Source: Streptomyces solicavernae (GTDB lineage Bacteria; Actinomycetota; Actinomycetes; Streptomycetales; Streptomycetaceae). Taken from it: a DNA stretch of 64,000 nucleotides. The notes under the pieces are model-generated. The model made no database searches. It was given only the letters and a program-made list of their open reading frames with translations, and had not been told where the DNA came from. How positions within the stretch are numbered: the first letter of the stretch is position 1; each line of letters opens with the position of its first letter. This document shows positions 38,054 to 47,838 of this stretch, one piece after another. The stretch covers positions 248,001 through 312,000 of the forward strand of contig NZ_JASCIR010000003.1 of assembly GCF_029968095.1 (NCBI RefSeq), written 5' to 3'. The position numbers and the translations under genes were made by a program.

Positions 38054-39991
38054 GTGACCAGCCAGGTCAGTAGCCACGCCGAGCAGGCCGACTCGGCCGT
38101 CGTGGGTGGACAGCGGAAGCCGTCCGGCGACGGCGGGAAAGAAGTGCGCCGTCTGGACCGAGTGATCATCCGTTTCGCGGGTGACTCGGGGGACGGTATG
38201 CAGCTGACGGGTGACCGGTTCACGTCGGAGACGGCTTCGTTCGGCAATGACTTGTCGACGCTGCCGAATTTCCCGGCCGAGATCCGGGCGCCTGCCGGAA
38301 CGCTGCCGGGCGTTTCGAGTTTCCAGCTGCATTTCGCGGACCATGACATTCTCACGCCCGGGGACGCGCCGAATGTGCTGGTGGCGATGAATCCGGCGGC
38401 GTTGAAGGCGAACATCGCCGATGTGCCGCGGGGCGCGGAGATCATCGTGAACACGGACGAGTTCACGAAGCGGGCGATGCAGAAGGTCGGGTACGCGTCG
38501 TCTCCGCTGGAGGACGGTTCGCTGGACGGCTTTCACGTGCATCCGGTGCCGCTGACGACGCTGACGGTGGAGGCGCTGAAGGAGTTCGAGCTGTCCCGCA
38601 AGGACGCGGGCAGGTCGAAGAACATGTTCGCGCTCGGCCTGCTGTCGTGGATGTACCACCGGCCCACGGAGGGCACCGAGAGTTTCCTGAAGTCGAAGTT
38701 CGCGAAGAAGCCGGATATCGCGGCGGCGAATATCACGGCGTTCCGGGCGGGCTGGAATTTCGGGGAGACGACGGAGGATTTCGCCGTCTCGTACGAGGTG
38801 GCACCGGCGGCGCAGGCGTTCCCGACGGGCACGTACCGCAATATCTCGGGGAATCTGGCCCTGTCGTACGGCCTGGTGGCCGCGTCCCGGCAGGCGGATC
38901 TGCCGCTGTATCTGGGTTCGTATCCGATCACTCCGGCCTCGGACATCCTGCATGAGCTGAGCAAGCACAAGAACTTCGGTGTGCGGACGTTCCAGGCCGA
39001 GGACGAGATCGCGGGGATCGGAGCGGCGCTCGGTGCCGCGTTCGGCGGCAGCCTCGCGGTGACGACGACGTCCGGGCCTGGAGTGGCGCTCAAGAGCGAG
39101 ACGATCGGTCTTGCGGTCTCCCTTGAGCTGCCGTTGCTGGTGGTGGACATCCAGCGCGGCGGCCCGTCGACGGGGCTGCCCACCAAGACGGAGCAGGCGG
39201 ATCTGCTGCAGGCGATGTACGGGCGCAACGGTGAGGCGCCGGTGCCGATCGTGGCGCCGAGGACGCCCGCGGACTGCTTCGACGCGGCGCTTGAGGCGGC
39301 CCGGATCGCGCTCACGTACCGGACGCCGGTGTTCCTGCTCTCCGACGGCTATCTGGCCAACGGCAGCGAGCCGTGGCGCATCCCCGAGGTGGACGAACTC
39401 CCGGATCTGCGGCCCCAGTTCGCGCACGGCCCGAACCACACCCTGGACGACGGCACCGAGGTGTTCTGGCCGTACAAGCGGGACCCCCGGACCCTCGCGC
39501 GGCCGTGGGCGGTGCCGGGCACGCCGGGCCTTGAGCACCGGATCGGCGGAATCGAGAAGCAGGACGGCACCGGCAACATCTCCTACGACCCGGCCAACCA
39601 CGACCTGATGGTCCGCACCCGCCAGGCCAAGGTCGACGGCATCGACGTGCCCGACCTGGAGGTCGACGACGAGAGCGGCGCTGCCGAACTCCTCGTCCTC
39701 GGCTGGGGATCGACGTACGGGCCGATCACCGCGGCCGTGCGGCGGCTGCGGAACGCGGGGCAGCAGGTCGCGCAGGCCCATCTGCGGCATCTGAACCCGC
39801 TGCCGGGGAATCTGGGCGAGGTGTTGAAGCGTTACCCCCATGTGGTGGTTCCGGAGATGAACCTGGGCCAGCTCGCCACGCTGATCCGGGCCAAGTATCT
39901 GGTGGACGCCCGGAGTTACACGCAGGTCAACGGCATGCCGTTCAAGGCCGAGCAGCTCGCCACGGTTCTCAAGGAGGCGCTCGATGGCTGA
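38054..39991 (+). CDS. korA: 2-oxoacid:ferredoxin oxidoreductase alpha subunit
   Basis: 645 residues, fused gamma-alpha type. The gamma domain begins LDRVIIRFAGDSGDGMQLTG; the alpha domain has YPITPASDILHELSKHKNFG, EDEIAGIGAALGAAFGG and TTTSGPGVALKSETIGLAVS. With the beta subunit it oxidatively decarboxylates 2-oxoglutarate (or a similar acid) to acyl-CoA, reducing ferredoxin; the same type works aerobically in Mycobacterium. GTG 38054, GGGAGGT upstream. A TAGGGT -10 at 37985-37990 is possible. Confidence 0.95.
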   Translation: MTSQVSSHAEQADSAVVGGQRKPSGDGGKEVRRLDRVIIRFAGDSGDGMQLTGDRFTSETASFGNDLSTLPNFPAEIRAPAGTLPGVSSFQLHFADHDILTPGDAPNVLVAMNPAALKANIADVPRGAEIIVNTDEFTKRAMQKVGYASSPLEDGSLDGFHVHPVPLTTLTVEALKEFELSRKDAGRSKNMFALGLLSWMYHRPTEGTESFLKSKFAKKPDIAAANITAFRAGWNFGETTEDFAVSYEVAPAAQAFPTGTYRNISGNLALSYGLVAASRQADLPLYLGSYPITPASDILHELSKHKNFGVRTFQAEDEIAGIGAALGAAFGGSLAVTTTSGPGVALKSETIGLAVSLELPLLVVDIQRGGPSTGLPTKTEQADLLQAMYGRNGEAPVPIVAPRTPADCFDAALEAARIALTYRTPVFLLSDGYLANGSEPWRIPEVDELPDLRPQFAHGPNHTLDDGTEVFWPYKRDPRTLARPWAVPGTPGLEHRIGGIEKQDGTGNISYDPANHDLMVRTRQAKVDGIDVPDLEVDDESGAAELLVLGWGSTYGPITAAVRRLRNAGQQVAQAHLRHLNPLPGNLGEVLKRYPHVVVPEMNLGQLATLIRAKYLVDARSYTQVNGMPFKAEQLATVLKEALDG

Positions 39992-41093
39992 CACGACGAC
40001 CACGCACAGCTCCGGGCAGACGCGCAGGGAGGCGCAGACCCCGGCTCGGACGCTGCTGTCCCTCGTCCCCAAGGCCGAAGCCAAGCAGTCCATGAAGGAC
40101 TTCAAGTCCGATCAGGAAGTGCGCTGGTGCCCGGGGTGCGGTGACTACGCGATCCTGGCCGCCGTGCAGGGGTTCATGCCCGAGCTGGGTCTGGCCCGCG
40201 AGAACATCGTCTTCGTCTCCGGCATCGGCTGCAGCTCCCGTTTCCCGTACTACATGAACACGTACGGCATGCACTCCATCCACGGCCGCGCCCCCGCCAT
40301 CGCGACCGGCCTGGCCTCCTCGCGCCGTGACCTGTCGGTGTGGGTCGTGACCGGTGACGGGGACGCGCTGTCCATCGGCGGCAACCACCTCATCCACGCG
40401 CTGCGGCGCAACGTCAACCTGAAGATCCTGCTGTTCAACAACCGGATCTACGGCCTCACCAAGGGCCAGTACTCCCCGACCTCCGAGGTCGGCAAGGTCA
40501 CCAAGTCCACCCCCATGGGCTCCCTGGACGCACCGTTCAACCCGGTCTCGCTCGCCCTCGGCGCGGAGGCGAGCTTCGTGGCCCGGACCGTCGACTCCGA
40601 CCGCAAGCACCTCACCGACGTGCTTCGGCAGGCCGCCGCGCACGACGGCACCGCGCTGGTCGAGATCTACCAGAACTGCAACATCTTCAACGACGGCGCC
40701 TTCGAGGCCCTGAAGGACAAGCAGCAGGCCGAGGAAGCCGTGATCCGCCTCGAACACGGGCAGCCCATCACCTTCGGCGTCGACCAGGCCAAGGGCGTCG
40801 TACGCGATCCGGCCACCGGGGACCTGCGCGTCGTGGACGTCACCGACGCCAACCGCGCGCAGATCCTGGTCCACGACGCGCGCTCCGCGTCCCCGACCAC
40901 CGCCTTCGCCCTGTCCCGCCTCGCCGACCCGGACACCCTGCACCACACCCCGATCGGCGTGTTCCGCTCAGCCGAACGCCCGGTCTACGACACGCAGATG
41001 GCCGACCAGCTCGACACGGCCACGGAGCAGAACGGCAAGGGCGACCTCGGCGCCCTCCTCACCGGCAACGACACCTGGACCGTCGTCGGCTAG
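39984..41093 (+). CDS. korB: 2-oxoacid:ferredoxin oxidoreductase beta subunit
   Basis: 369 residues; overlaps korA by 8 nt. Thiamine diphosphate site VVTGDGDALSIGGNHLIHAL with ILLFNNRIYGLTKGQ. Cluster Cys in VRWCPGCGDYAIL, SGIGCSSRFPYY and IYQNCNIFND. Forms the active enzyme with korA. The electron acceptor is a ferredoxin not encoded here. Confidence 0.95.
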   Translation: MADTTTTHSSGQTRREAQTPARTLLSLVPKAEAKQSMKDFKSDQEVRWCPGCGDYAILAAVQGFMPELGLARENIVFVSGIGCSSRFPYYMNTYGMHSIHGRAPAIATGLASSRRDLSVWVVTGDGDALSIGGNHLIHALRRNVNLKILLFNNRIYGLTKGQYSPTSEVGKVTKSTPMGSLDAPFNPVSLALGAEASFVARTVDSDRKHLTDVLRQAAAHDGTALVEIYQNCNIFNDGAFEALKDKQQAEEAVIRLEHGQPITFGVDQAKGVVRDPATGDLRVVDVTDANRAQILVHDARSASPTTAFALSRLADPDTLHHTPIGVFRSAERPVYDTQMADQLDTATEQNGKGDLGALLTGNDTWTVVG

Positions 41094-41150
41094 GCCCGTT
41101 GCCGAAGAAGGGCCGTTGCCGAGAAGGGCCGTCGGCCAGGACCTCGTCGG

Positions 41151-41184
41151 GGCCCGGTTCCGAGCAGCTGCTCAGGACCGGGCC
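41151..41184. terminator. bidirectional terminator between korB and the HxlR gene
   Basis: GGCCCGGTTCCGAGCAG pairs with CTGCTCAGGACCGGGCC (17 bp, two mismatches). It includes the HxlR stop codon (41172-41174). The preceding 41093-41140 has two copies of a GGGCCGTTGCCGA repeat. Confidence 0.65.
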
Positions 41185-41588
41185 TCGTCGTACATCTCAC
41201 GGTTTTTGAGGACCTGCTCGGTGCGCCGCTCCGTCCACCGGCCTAGCGCCGCGACCTGCGTGGCCGCCTCCTCGCCGAGCTCCGTCAGGGAGTAGTCGAC
41301 GCGCGGCGGGATCACCGGCTGCGCGTCGCGCAGCACGAAACCGTCGCGCTCCAGGGTCTGCAACGTCTGGGCCAGCATCTTCTCGCTCACCCCGCCGACG
41401 TGCCGACGCAGCTCGCTGAAGCGGTACGAGCGCTCGCGCAGGGCGATCAGGATCAGCACGCCCCAGCGGCTCGTGACGTGTTCGAGCACTCCGCGCGAGG
41501 GGCACATCGGGGCGTTGACGTCCATCTTCATGCCCGGCTGCCAGCCCGCGCCCGCGGCACCGGCCGCGCCCTCACTGCTTACTCTCAT
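41172..41588 (-). CDS. HxlR-family regulator, QorR-like
   Basis: 138 residues. CPSRGVLEHVTSRWGVLILI contains the Cys that in QorR of Corynebacterium responds to disulfide stress; the winged helix follows (RFSELRRHVGGVSEKMLAQT). Divergent from a QorB-like reductase with a palindrome between them. A regulator of quinone or thiol stress is likely. Confidence 0.87.
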   Translation of the reverse strand: MRVSSEGAAGAAGAGWQPGMKMDVNAPMCPSRGVLEHVTSRWGVLILIALRERSYRFSELRRHVGGVSEKMLAQTLQTLERDGFVLRDAQPVIPPRVDYSLTELGEEAATQVAALGRWTERRTEQVLKNREMYDEARS

Positions 41589-41591
41589 ACC

Positions 41592-41616
41592 AGTACCTTA
41601 CTTCAAAGTGGGTACT
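41592..41616. promoter_or_regulatory. operator between the HxlR and QorB-like genes
   Basis: AGTACC-TT-ACTT-CA-AAGT-GG-GTACT, an inverted repeat with outer AGTACC/GGTACT and inner ACTT/AAGT, 4 nt from the HxlR start codon. Placed for control of both genes. Confidence 0.6.
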
Positions 41617-41681
41617 TCCCCATGGTTAGTGTCCAGTTTACGGTGAAGTCATCCCCCATCGGAACAGGACAGGAGTCCCCC

Positions 41682-42542
41682 ATGATCGTCGTCACCGGAG
41701 CCACCGGACAGCTCGGCCGCCTCGTCGTGGAGCAGCTGCTCGACGCCCGGGTCCCGGCCGGCCGGATCGCCGCCGTCGTCCGCGACAAGGGCAAGGCCGC
41801 CGACCTCGCCGAGCGTGGGGTGGAGCTGCGGATCGCGGACTACTCGGTGCCCGAGACCCTCGCCGGGGCGTTCGGCGCCGGTGACCGGGTGCTGCTGATC
41901 TCCGGCAGCGAGGTCGGACAGCGGGTGGCGCAGCACCGGGCGGTGATCGACGCGGCGAAGGCGGCGGGCGTCGCGCTGCTCGCGTACACCGGGATCCTCG
42001 GCGGCCCCGAGGCCGACTTCCGGCTCGCGGACGAGCACAAGGCGACCGAGCGGGCGATCCTCGACTCCGGTCTGCCCTACACGTTCCTGCGCAACGGCTG
42101 GTACCACGAGAACCACACCGCGCACCTGGCCCCGGTCGTCGAGCACGGCGCGGTCCTGGCCAGTGCGGGCGAGGGGCGGACCGCCTCGGCGGCGCGCGCC
42201 GACTACGCCGCGGCCGCCGTCGCCGTGCTGACCGGCGAGGGGCACGAGAACCGTACGTACGAGCTGAGCGGCGACGAGGCGTGGAGCTTCGCGGAGTACG
42301 CGGCCGAGGTGGCGCGGCAGACCGGCCGGGAGATCGTGTACCGGAACCTGCCCGCGGCGGAACACCTCGCGGTGCTCACCGGGGCCGGGGTGCCCGCGCC
42401 GATGGCCGAGATCCTGGTCGGCGTGGACGCCGCCGTCGCGCGCGGGCGGCTCGCCGGGCGCAGCGGCGACCTGGCCCGGCTGATCGGGCGGCCGACGACG
42501 CCGGTGGCGGAGTCGATCGCGGCGGCGCTCAGGGCGAGCTGA
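41682..42542 (+). CDS. NAD(P)H:quinone oxidoreductase, QorB-like
   Basis: 286 residues, MIVVTGATGQLGRLVVEQLL, an NmrA-type Rossmann protein of the QorB (YtfG) family: YTGILGGPEADFRLADEHKA, RNGWYHENHTAHLAPV and NRTYELSGDEAWSF match. Uses NADPH to reduce quinones. AGGAG 6 nt before ATG 41682. Regulated by the divergent HxlR protein. Confidence 0.9.
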   Translation: MIVVTGATGQLGRLVVEQLLDARVPAGRIAAVVRDKGKAADLAERGVELRIADYSVPETLAGAFGAGDRVLLISGSEVGQRVAQHRAVIDAAKAAGVALLAYTGILGGPEADFRLADEHKATERAILDSGLPYTFLRNGWYHENHTAHLAPVVEHGAVLASAGEGRTASAARADYAAAAVAVLTGEGHENRTYELSGDEAWSFAEYAAEVARQTGREIVYRNLPAAEHLAVLTGAGVPAPMAEILVGVDAAVARGRLAGRSGDLARLIGRPTTPVAESIAAALRAS

Positions 42543-42560
42543 GCGCCCCTCCGTACGGCG

Positions 42561-42608
42561 GGCCCGCCTGTCATGACCGTATGGGAATACGGGCATGACA
42601 GGCGGGCC
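42561..42608 (+). terminator. terminator after the QorB-like gene
   Basis: GGCCCGCCTGTCATG (42561-42575) with CATGACAGGCGGGCC (42594-42608), and an inner CCGTAT/ATACGG: a perfect two-part stem of 21 bp with single unpaired bases. Confidence 0.9.
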
Positions 42609-42680
42609 TGTTCGGCGCTACCTTCGTGAGGTTGACGCGACACAGGAGAGTGCCGTCGCGCGGAGCAGAGTGGAGGGGCC

Positions 42681-43724
42681 TTGAAGCCGTCCGGTGAGGG
42701 TCGCGCAGGACTGATGAGCGGCTTTGCCGCCTACGGGCTCTGGGGCCTCGTCCCCCTCTTCTGGCCGCTCCTCAAACCGGCCGGCGCCGGCGAGATCCTG
42801 GCCCACCGGATGGTGTGGTCCCTGGTGCTCGTGGCGCTGGTGCTGCTCGTGGTGCGGCGCTGGGCGTGGGCGGGCGAACTCCTCAAGCAGCCGCGCCGGC
42901 TGGGGCTCGTGACGATCGCGGCGGCCGTGATCACCGTCAACTGGGGCATCTACATCTGGTCGGTGAACTCCGGGCACGTCGTCGAGGCCTCGCTGGGCTA
43001 CTTCATCAACCCGCTCGTCACCATCGCGATGGGCGTGCTGCTCCTGAAGGAACGGCTGCGTCCGCTGCAGTGGACGGCGGTCGGCGTGGGCGCGGCGGCG
43101 GTGCTCGTCCTTGCCGTCGGGTACGGGCAGCCGCCGTGGATTTCGCTCACCCTCGCCTTCTCGTTCGCGACGTACGGACTGGTCAAGAAGAAGGTCAACC
43201 TCGGCGGGCTCGAATCGCTCGCCGCGGAGACGGCCATCCAGTTCCTGCCCGCGCTCGGCTATCTGGTCTGGCTCGGCGCCCAGGGCGAGTCCCACTTCGG
43301 GCCGCACGGCGTCGGGCACGCCTCGCTGCTCGCGGCGACCGGCCTGGTGACCGCGATCCCACTGATCCTCTTCGGGGCCGCGGCGATCCGCGTGCCGCTG
43401 TCCACGCTCGGGCTGCTGCAGTACCTGGCGCCGGTCTTCCAGTTCGTGCTCGGCATCGCGTACTTCCACGAGGCCATGCCGCCCGAGCGGTGGGCGGGCT
43501 TCGCCCTGGTGTGGCTGGCGCTCTCGCTGCTCACGTGGGACGCGCTGCGCAATGCCCGCCGGACACGGGCGGAGGCGGTTCGGCTGGCCGCGGAGCGGGC
43601 GGTGGCGGTGGCGGTGGCGCCGGACGCGGCGAAGGAGGGGGACGCGGCGAAGGCGGCGGGCGCGGCGAAGGCTCCGGACGCGGCGGAGGCGACCGAGCTG
43701 CCGTCCTCCAGGGCGACGCTCTGA
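42681..43724 (+). CDS. rarD: EamA-family permease RarD
   Basis: 347 residues, ten membrane segments. It begins MKPSGEGRAGLMSGFAAYGL and contains FWPLLKPAGAGEILAHRMVW and NSGHVVEASLGYFINPLVTI, the RarD signature. The C-terminal 50 residues are an Ala/Lys/Glu low-complexity tail. TTG start with GGAGGGG 2-6 nt upstream; ATG 42714 is an alternative. Substrate unknown. Confidence 0.9.
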   Translation: MKPSGEGRAGLMSGFAAYGLWGLVPLFWPLLKPAGAGEILAHRMVWSLVLVALVLLVVRRWAWAGELLKQPRRLGLVTIAAAVITVNWGIYIWSVNSGHVVEASLGYFINPLVTIAMGVLLLKERLRPLQWTAVGVGAAAVLVLAVGYGQPPWISLTLAFSFATYGLVKKKVNLGGLESLAAETAIQFLPALGYLVWLGAQGESHFGPHGVGHASLLAATGLVTAIPLILFGAAAIRVPLSTLGLLQYLAPVFQFVLGIAYFHEAMPPERWAGFALVWLALSLLTWDALRNARRTRAEAVRLAAERAVAVAVAPDAAKEGDAAKAAGAAKAPDAAEATELPSSRATL

Positions 43725-43735
43725 CGCCGGAGGGG

Positions 43736-44290
43736 CTATTTTCTCGCGCGGTGCGTGCGGACCTTGTTGCGGTTGCCGCAGCGTTCCATCGAGCACCAGC
43801 GGCGGCGGCCCGCGCGTGAGGTGTCCACGAAGAGCAGGGCGCAGCTGTCGGCGCCGCAGACCCGGATGCGGTCCGCGTACGGGCCCGTGAACAGGTCGAT
43901 CGCGTCGCGCGCGACCGTCGAGAGCAGCGCGCTCGCCGTGGCGCCCGCGCTCCACGCGCGCGTGCCGTCCGGCAGCAGGCGGGAGGTCAGCGGCGGCGCG
44001 GCCGCGGCGGTGTTCACCACGGCCAGCGGCTCGGGAGCGAACGCGGTCTCGCGCGCCCGCGCCCCGGCCAGCGACCACAGCGCGGCGCGCAGGGCGTGCG
44101 CGGCAGCCAACTCCCGCTCCTCGACCGTGATTTCCAGGCCGGGCCCGAGCCTGCTCTCCGCGGCCCAGGCGCGCAGATCGGCCGGGTTGTGCAGCGACTC
44201 GAACTGCGGGTAGCGCACCGAGCCTCCGGTCGGCAGCAGCTCCAGGCACAGGGCGCCGGGGTCGAAGGGGAAGGGAAGGCCGTACGTCAT
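43736..44290 (-). CDS. CGNR zinc-finger regulator (ABATE domain)
   Basis: 184 residues. N-terminal ABATE domain begins MTYGLPFPFDPGALCLELLP. C-terminal Zn motif VCGADSCALLFVDTSRAGRR followed by WCSMERCGNRNKVRTHRARK, with the CGNR sequence. ATG 44290 directly follows GGTTAC of a palindrome, so the message is probably leaderless. The same palindrome precedes the VOC gene at 46145, a likely target. Confidence 0.9.
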   Translation of the reverse strand: MTYGLPFPFDPGALCLELLPTGGSVRYPQFESLHNPADLRAWAAESRLGPGLEITVEERELAAAHALRAALWSLAGARARETAFAPEPLAVVNTAAAAPPLTSRLLPDGTRAWSAGATASALLSTVARDAIDLFTGPYADRIRVCGADSCALLFVDTSRAGRRRWCSMERCGNRNKVRTHRARK

Positions 44291-44311
44291 GTAACCAGCG
44301 TATGCGGTTAC
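44291..44311. promoter_or_regulatory. GTAACC-N9-GGTTAC palindrome abutting the CGNR start codon
   Basis: GTAACC (44291-44296), GGTTAC (44306-44311), spacer 9. On the minus strand it reads GTAACCGC then ATACGCT then GGTTAC-ATG: a -10-like TACGCT lies inside the palindrome and transcription would begin at or near the start codon. The same element precedes the VOC gene (46124-46144). Confidence 0.7.
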
Positions 44312-44348
44312 GAGCCGTGCGGCGACGGCCCGCCTCTCTCGCGCCTCC

Positions 44349-44460
44349 CACGAACAAGCCACCCCTGCTCGCACGGAGAAGCCACCTCCGCGCCGCACGG
44401 AGAAGTCACCTCTGCTTCGCACGGACAAGTCGCCTTTGCTTCGCACGGACAAGTCGCCCC
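44349..44460. repeat. 24-nt tandem repeat upstream of the CGNR gene
   Basis: About 4.7 copies of CACGGACAAGTCGCCTTTGC plus TTCG, with drift at the distal end. In the frame of the CGNR gene it would read G-D-L-S-V-R-S-K, but initiation at the palindrome makes coding unlikely. Lies 30-170 nt from the divergent starts. Confidence 0.95.
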
Positions 44461-44487
44461 AAAACGGTATGAAACCTTCAGTACCGT

Positions 44488-46038
44488 GTGGCGATGCCGC
44501 CTCCGCGCATCTCGGTCCCGACGGCCCGTCAACCCGCACAAACCGCTCAACCCGCACAACGCGCCCACCGCGCGCTGCTCGCGGTATGCGCCGCCTTCGT
44601 GGTGCTGCCCGCGCTGCTCGTCCCGCTGAGCCTGCCGCTCGGCTGGGACGAGATCGTCTACGCCGGCCGCTTCGCCTCGTACGCCCAGGGCCTCGACGTC
44701 CCCTTCGAGGCGCCGCGCACCCGGGGCGTGCCCGTGCTGATGGCGCCGGTCGCGCTCTGGTCGGACGACGTGGTGCTGCTGCGGGCGTGGCTGGGCCTGC
44801 TCGCGGGGGTCGCGCTGTACGCCGGGTACGTGCCCTGGCTGCGGGTACTGCGCGCGCGGCCCTCCGTCGTGCCGCTCGCCGCGGCCGGGTACGCCAGCCT
44901 CTGGTTCACGCTGTTCTACGCCGGTTCCGCGATGCCCAACCACTACACGGCGATGGGGGCGACGGCGGGGGTCGGCTGGTTCCTGCGCCACCCCGGCACC
45001 TGGGCCAGGCGCGGGGAACCGCTGCGGGCCTCGGCCGGGCTCGCCTGCGGCCTCGGGCTGGCCACGCTGACGCGGCCCAACGACGCGGCCTGGATCGCCG
45101 CGCCGCTGGTCCTCGCCGCGCTGGCCCACCGGCCGTGGCGGCGGGCGGCTCCGCTCGCCGCGCTGACGGCCGGTGTCCTGGCAGGCGGTGTGCCATGGCT
45201 GGTGGAGTCCGAGCTGCGGTTCGGCGGCGTACGTGAGCGGCTAGCCCTGGCCACCGACCAACAGGGCGGTGTGCGACTGCAGTTCAACCTGCCCGCCGTG
45301 CTCAACGCCCTCGACGGCCCGCTGCTCTGCCGCCCCTGCGCGCCCGCGGCCCCGAACCTGCCGACGGCTCTGTGGTGGTACGCCCTGCCGGTCCTGGTGG
45401 CCGCGGGGGTGTGGCTCGTCCTGCGCGGGCCGGACCGCGGTGCTCCGGACCGCGCCGCGCCGAACCCCGGTGACCCGGACCGCGGTGGCCCGGACCGCGG
45501 TGGCCCGGACGCCTTGCCCGTCGCGGCCGTGGTGCTGCCGGTCCTCGTCGCCGGGTCCGCCTCCGTCACGTACCTCTTCCTGCTCGACTACTCCGCCGCC
45601 CGCTTCCTGCTCACCCCGTACGCGCTGCTCGCCCTGCCCGCCGCGCTCGCCGTGCGGGCCCTGTGGGGTGCGGCGCGACGGCACGGGCGGGTCGCCGTCG
45701 GGCTGCTGGGCCTCGTCCTCGCCGGGCAGCTCGCCGTGCAGCTGGCCGTGGCGCACGGGCATGCGGACATCCAGGCCGAGGCCCGCGCCGACTGGCACCG
45801 GATCACCGCCGTGCTGCGCGAGGCGGGCGTCGGCCGGGGCTGCGTCCTGGACGGCAACAGCATGGTGATCCCCGTGGCGTACACGGCGGGCTGCTTCCCC
45901 GCGGCGCAGCGTCCGGGGCGGCCGCCGGACGCGTGGGTGCTGCGCCGCGCCGAACCGCCGTCCACGCCGGGCGAGTTGCGGGTGATCCCGGTGCCCGGTA
46001 CGTACAACGCAGGCTGGCGAGTGGCGATTCCCCGGTGA
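44488..46038 (+). CDS. GT-C family glycosyltransferase (integral membrane)
   Basis: 516 residues with about ten membrane segments. The first loop has LGWDEIVYAGRFASYAQGLD, the acidic pair characteristic of GT-C enzymes that use polyprenyl-phosphate sugars. VLASLW-type hydrophobic repeats and LATLTRPNDAAWIAAP support it. A Pro/Asp/Arg repeat (GPDRGAPDRAAPNPGDPDRG) lies between segments at about 310-335. Start GTG 44488 or ATG 44494 uncertain. It lies between CGNR and VOC genes that share an operator and may be an insertion there. Confidence 0.75.
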   Translation: MAMPPPRISVPTARQPAQTAQPAQRAHRALLAVCAAFVVLPALLVPLSLPLGWDEIVYAGRFASYAQGLDVPFEAPRTRGVPVLMAPVALWSDDVVLLRAWLGLLAGVALYAGYVPWLRVLRARPSVVPLAAAGYASLWFTLFYAGSAMPNHYTAMGATAGVGWFLRHPGTWARRGEPLRASAGLACGLGLATLTRPNDAAWIAAPLVLAALAHRPWRRAAPLAALTAGVLAGGVPWLVESELRFGGVRERLALATDQQGGVRLQFNLPAVLNALDGPLLCRPCAPAAPNLPTALWWYALPVLVAAGVWLVLRGPDRGAPDRAAPNPGDPDRGGPDRGGPDALPVAAVVLPVLVAGSASVTYLFLLDYSAARFLLTPYALLALPAALAVRALWGAARRHGRVAVGLLGLVLAGQLAVQLAVAHGHADIQAEARADWHRITAVLREAGVGRGCVLDGNSMVIPVAYTAGCFPAAQRPGRPPDAWVLRRAEPPSTPGELRVIPVPGTYNAGWRVAIPR

Positions 46039-46065
46039 CTCGTGGGCGACGGGCGCCGTCCTTGC

Positions 46066-46118
46066 CGGGCGTCATCCTTGTCGGGCGTCGCCTTACCGGG
46101 CGTCGCCTTGCCGCCCGC
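46066..46118. repeat. about 15-nt repeat between the glycosyltransferase and VOC genes
   Basis: CCTTGCCGGGCGTCAT, CCTTGTCGGGCGTCG, CCTTACCGGGCGTCG and a partial copy. Starts 28 nt after the stop. Confidence 0.8.
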
Positions 46119-46123
46119 TCCAT

Positions 46124-46144
46124 GTAACCGCTATAACCGGTTAC
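46124..46144. promoter_or_regulatory. GTAACC-N9-GGTTAC palindrome abutting the VOC start codon
   Basis: GTAACC (46124-46129) and GGTTAC (46139-46144), spacer 9, directly followed by ATG 46145; the palindrome extends to 46122-46147. TATAAC inside the spacer is a good -10, so the message is likely leaderless. Shares arm sequence, spacer length and position with the site at the CGNR gene. Confidence 0.75.
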
Positions 46145-46594
46145 ATGCCTCTCCAGTGGAAAATCGTCGTCGACTCCGCCGACCCGCATGCGCAGGCCGA
46201 CTTCTGGGCGGCCGCGCTCGGTTACTCGGTCGAGGACAACAGTGCGCTGATCGAGCAGCTCCTCGGCGCCGGCGCCGTGCCCGCCGAGCTGGTCACCGAG
46301 CACCACGGCCGGCACGCGTGGCGCGGGGCCGCGGCGGCACGGCACCCGGACGACCCGTACGACGAGTCGAGCGGCGCGGGGCTCGGGCGGCGGCTGCTGT
46401 TCAACGAGGTGCCGGAGCCGAAGACCGGCAAGAACCGGGTCCACCTCGACCTGCACGTCGGCGCCGAGCAGCGCGCGGACGAGGTGGCGCGCCTCGAAGG
46501 GCTCGGCGCGCGCGTGGTGCGCGCGGTGGACGAGCCGGGCGGCAGCTGGGTGATCATGCAGGACCCGGAGGGCAATGAATTCTGCGTGGCCTGA
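46145..46594 (+). CDS. VOC-superfamily (glyoxalase-like) protein
   Basis: 149 residues, MPLQWKIVVDSADPHAQADF, two beta-alpha-beta modules, RVHLDLHVGAEQRADEVARL and MQDPEGNEFCV, typical of uncharacterised glyoxalase-like dioxygenases or resistance proteins. No clear full metal triad. Likely regulated by the CGNR protein. Confidence 0.85.
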   Translation: MPLQWKIVVDSADPHAQADFWAAALGYSVEDNSALIEQLLGAGAVPAELVTEHHGRHAWRGAAAARHPDDPYDESSGAGLGRRLLFNEVPEPKTGKNRVHLDLHVGAEQRADEVARLEGLGARVVRAVDEPGGSWVIMQDPEGNEFCVA

Positions 46595-46604
46595 CGGGAG
46601 TTGA

Positions 46605-47799
<1,195 letters not shown>

Positions 47800-47800
47800 C

Positions 47801-47838
47801 CGCGCCTCGCTCACGCGCCCGCGCCTCGCTCACGCGCT
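47801..47838. repeat. 19-nt repeat spanning the ABC permease stop codon
   Basis: CGCGCCTCGCTCACGCGCC, 1.9 copies. On the minus strand the right-hand copy contains the permease's last codons and TGA (47830-47832), and the left-hand copy repeats them. It touches the aminopeptidase's own, unrelated repeat. Confidence 0.85.

Noticed and set aside
44349..44460. Possible CRISPR or iteron cluster
   Set aside because: Contiguous 24-nt units without spacers, no replication genes nearby.
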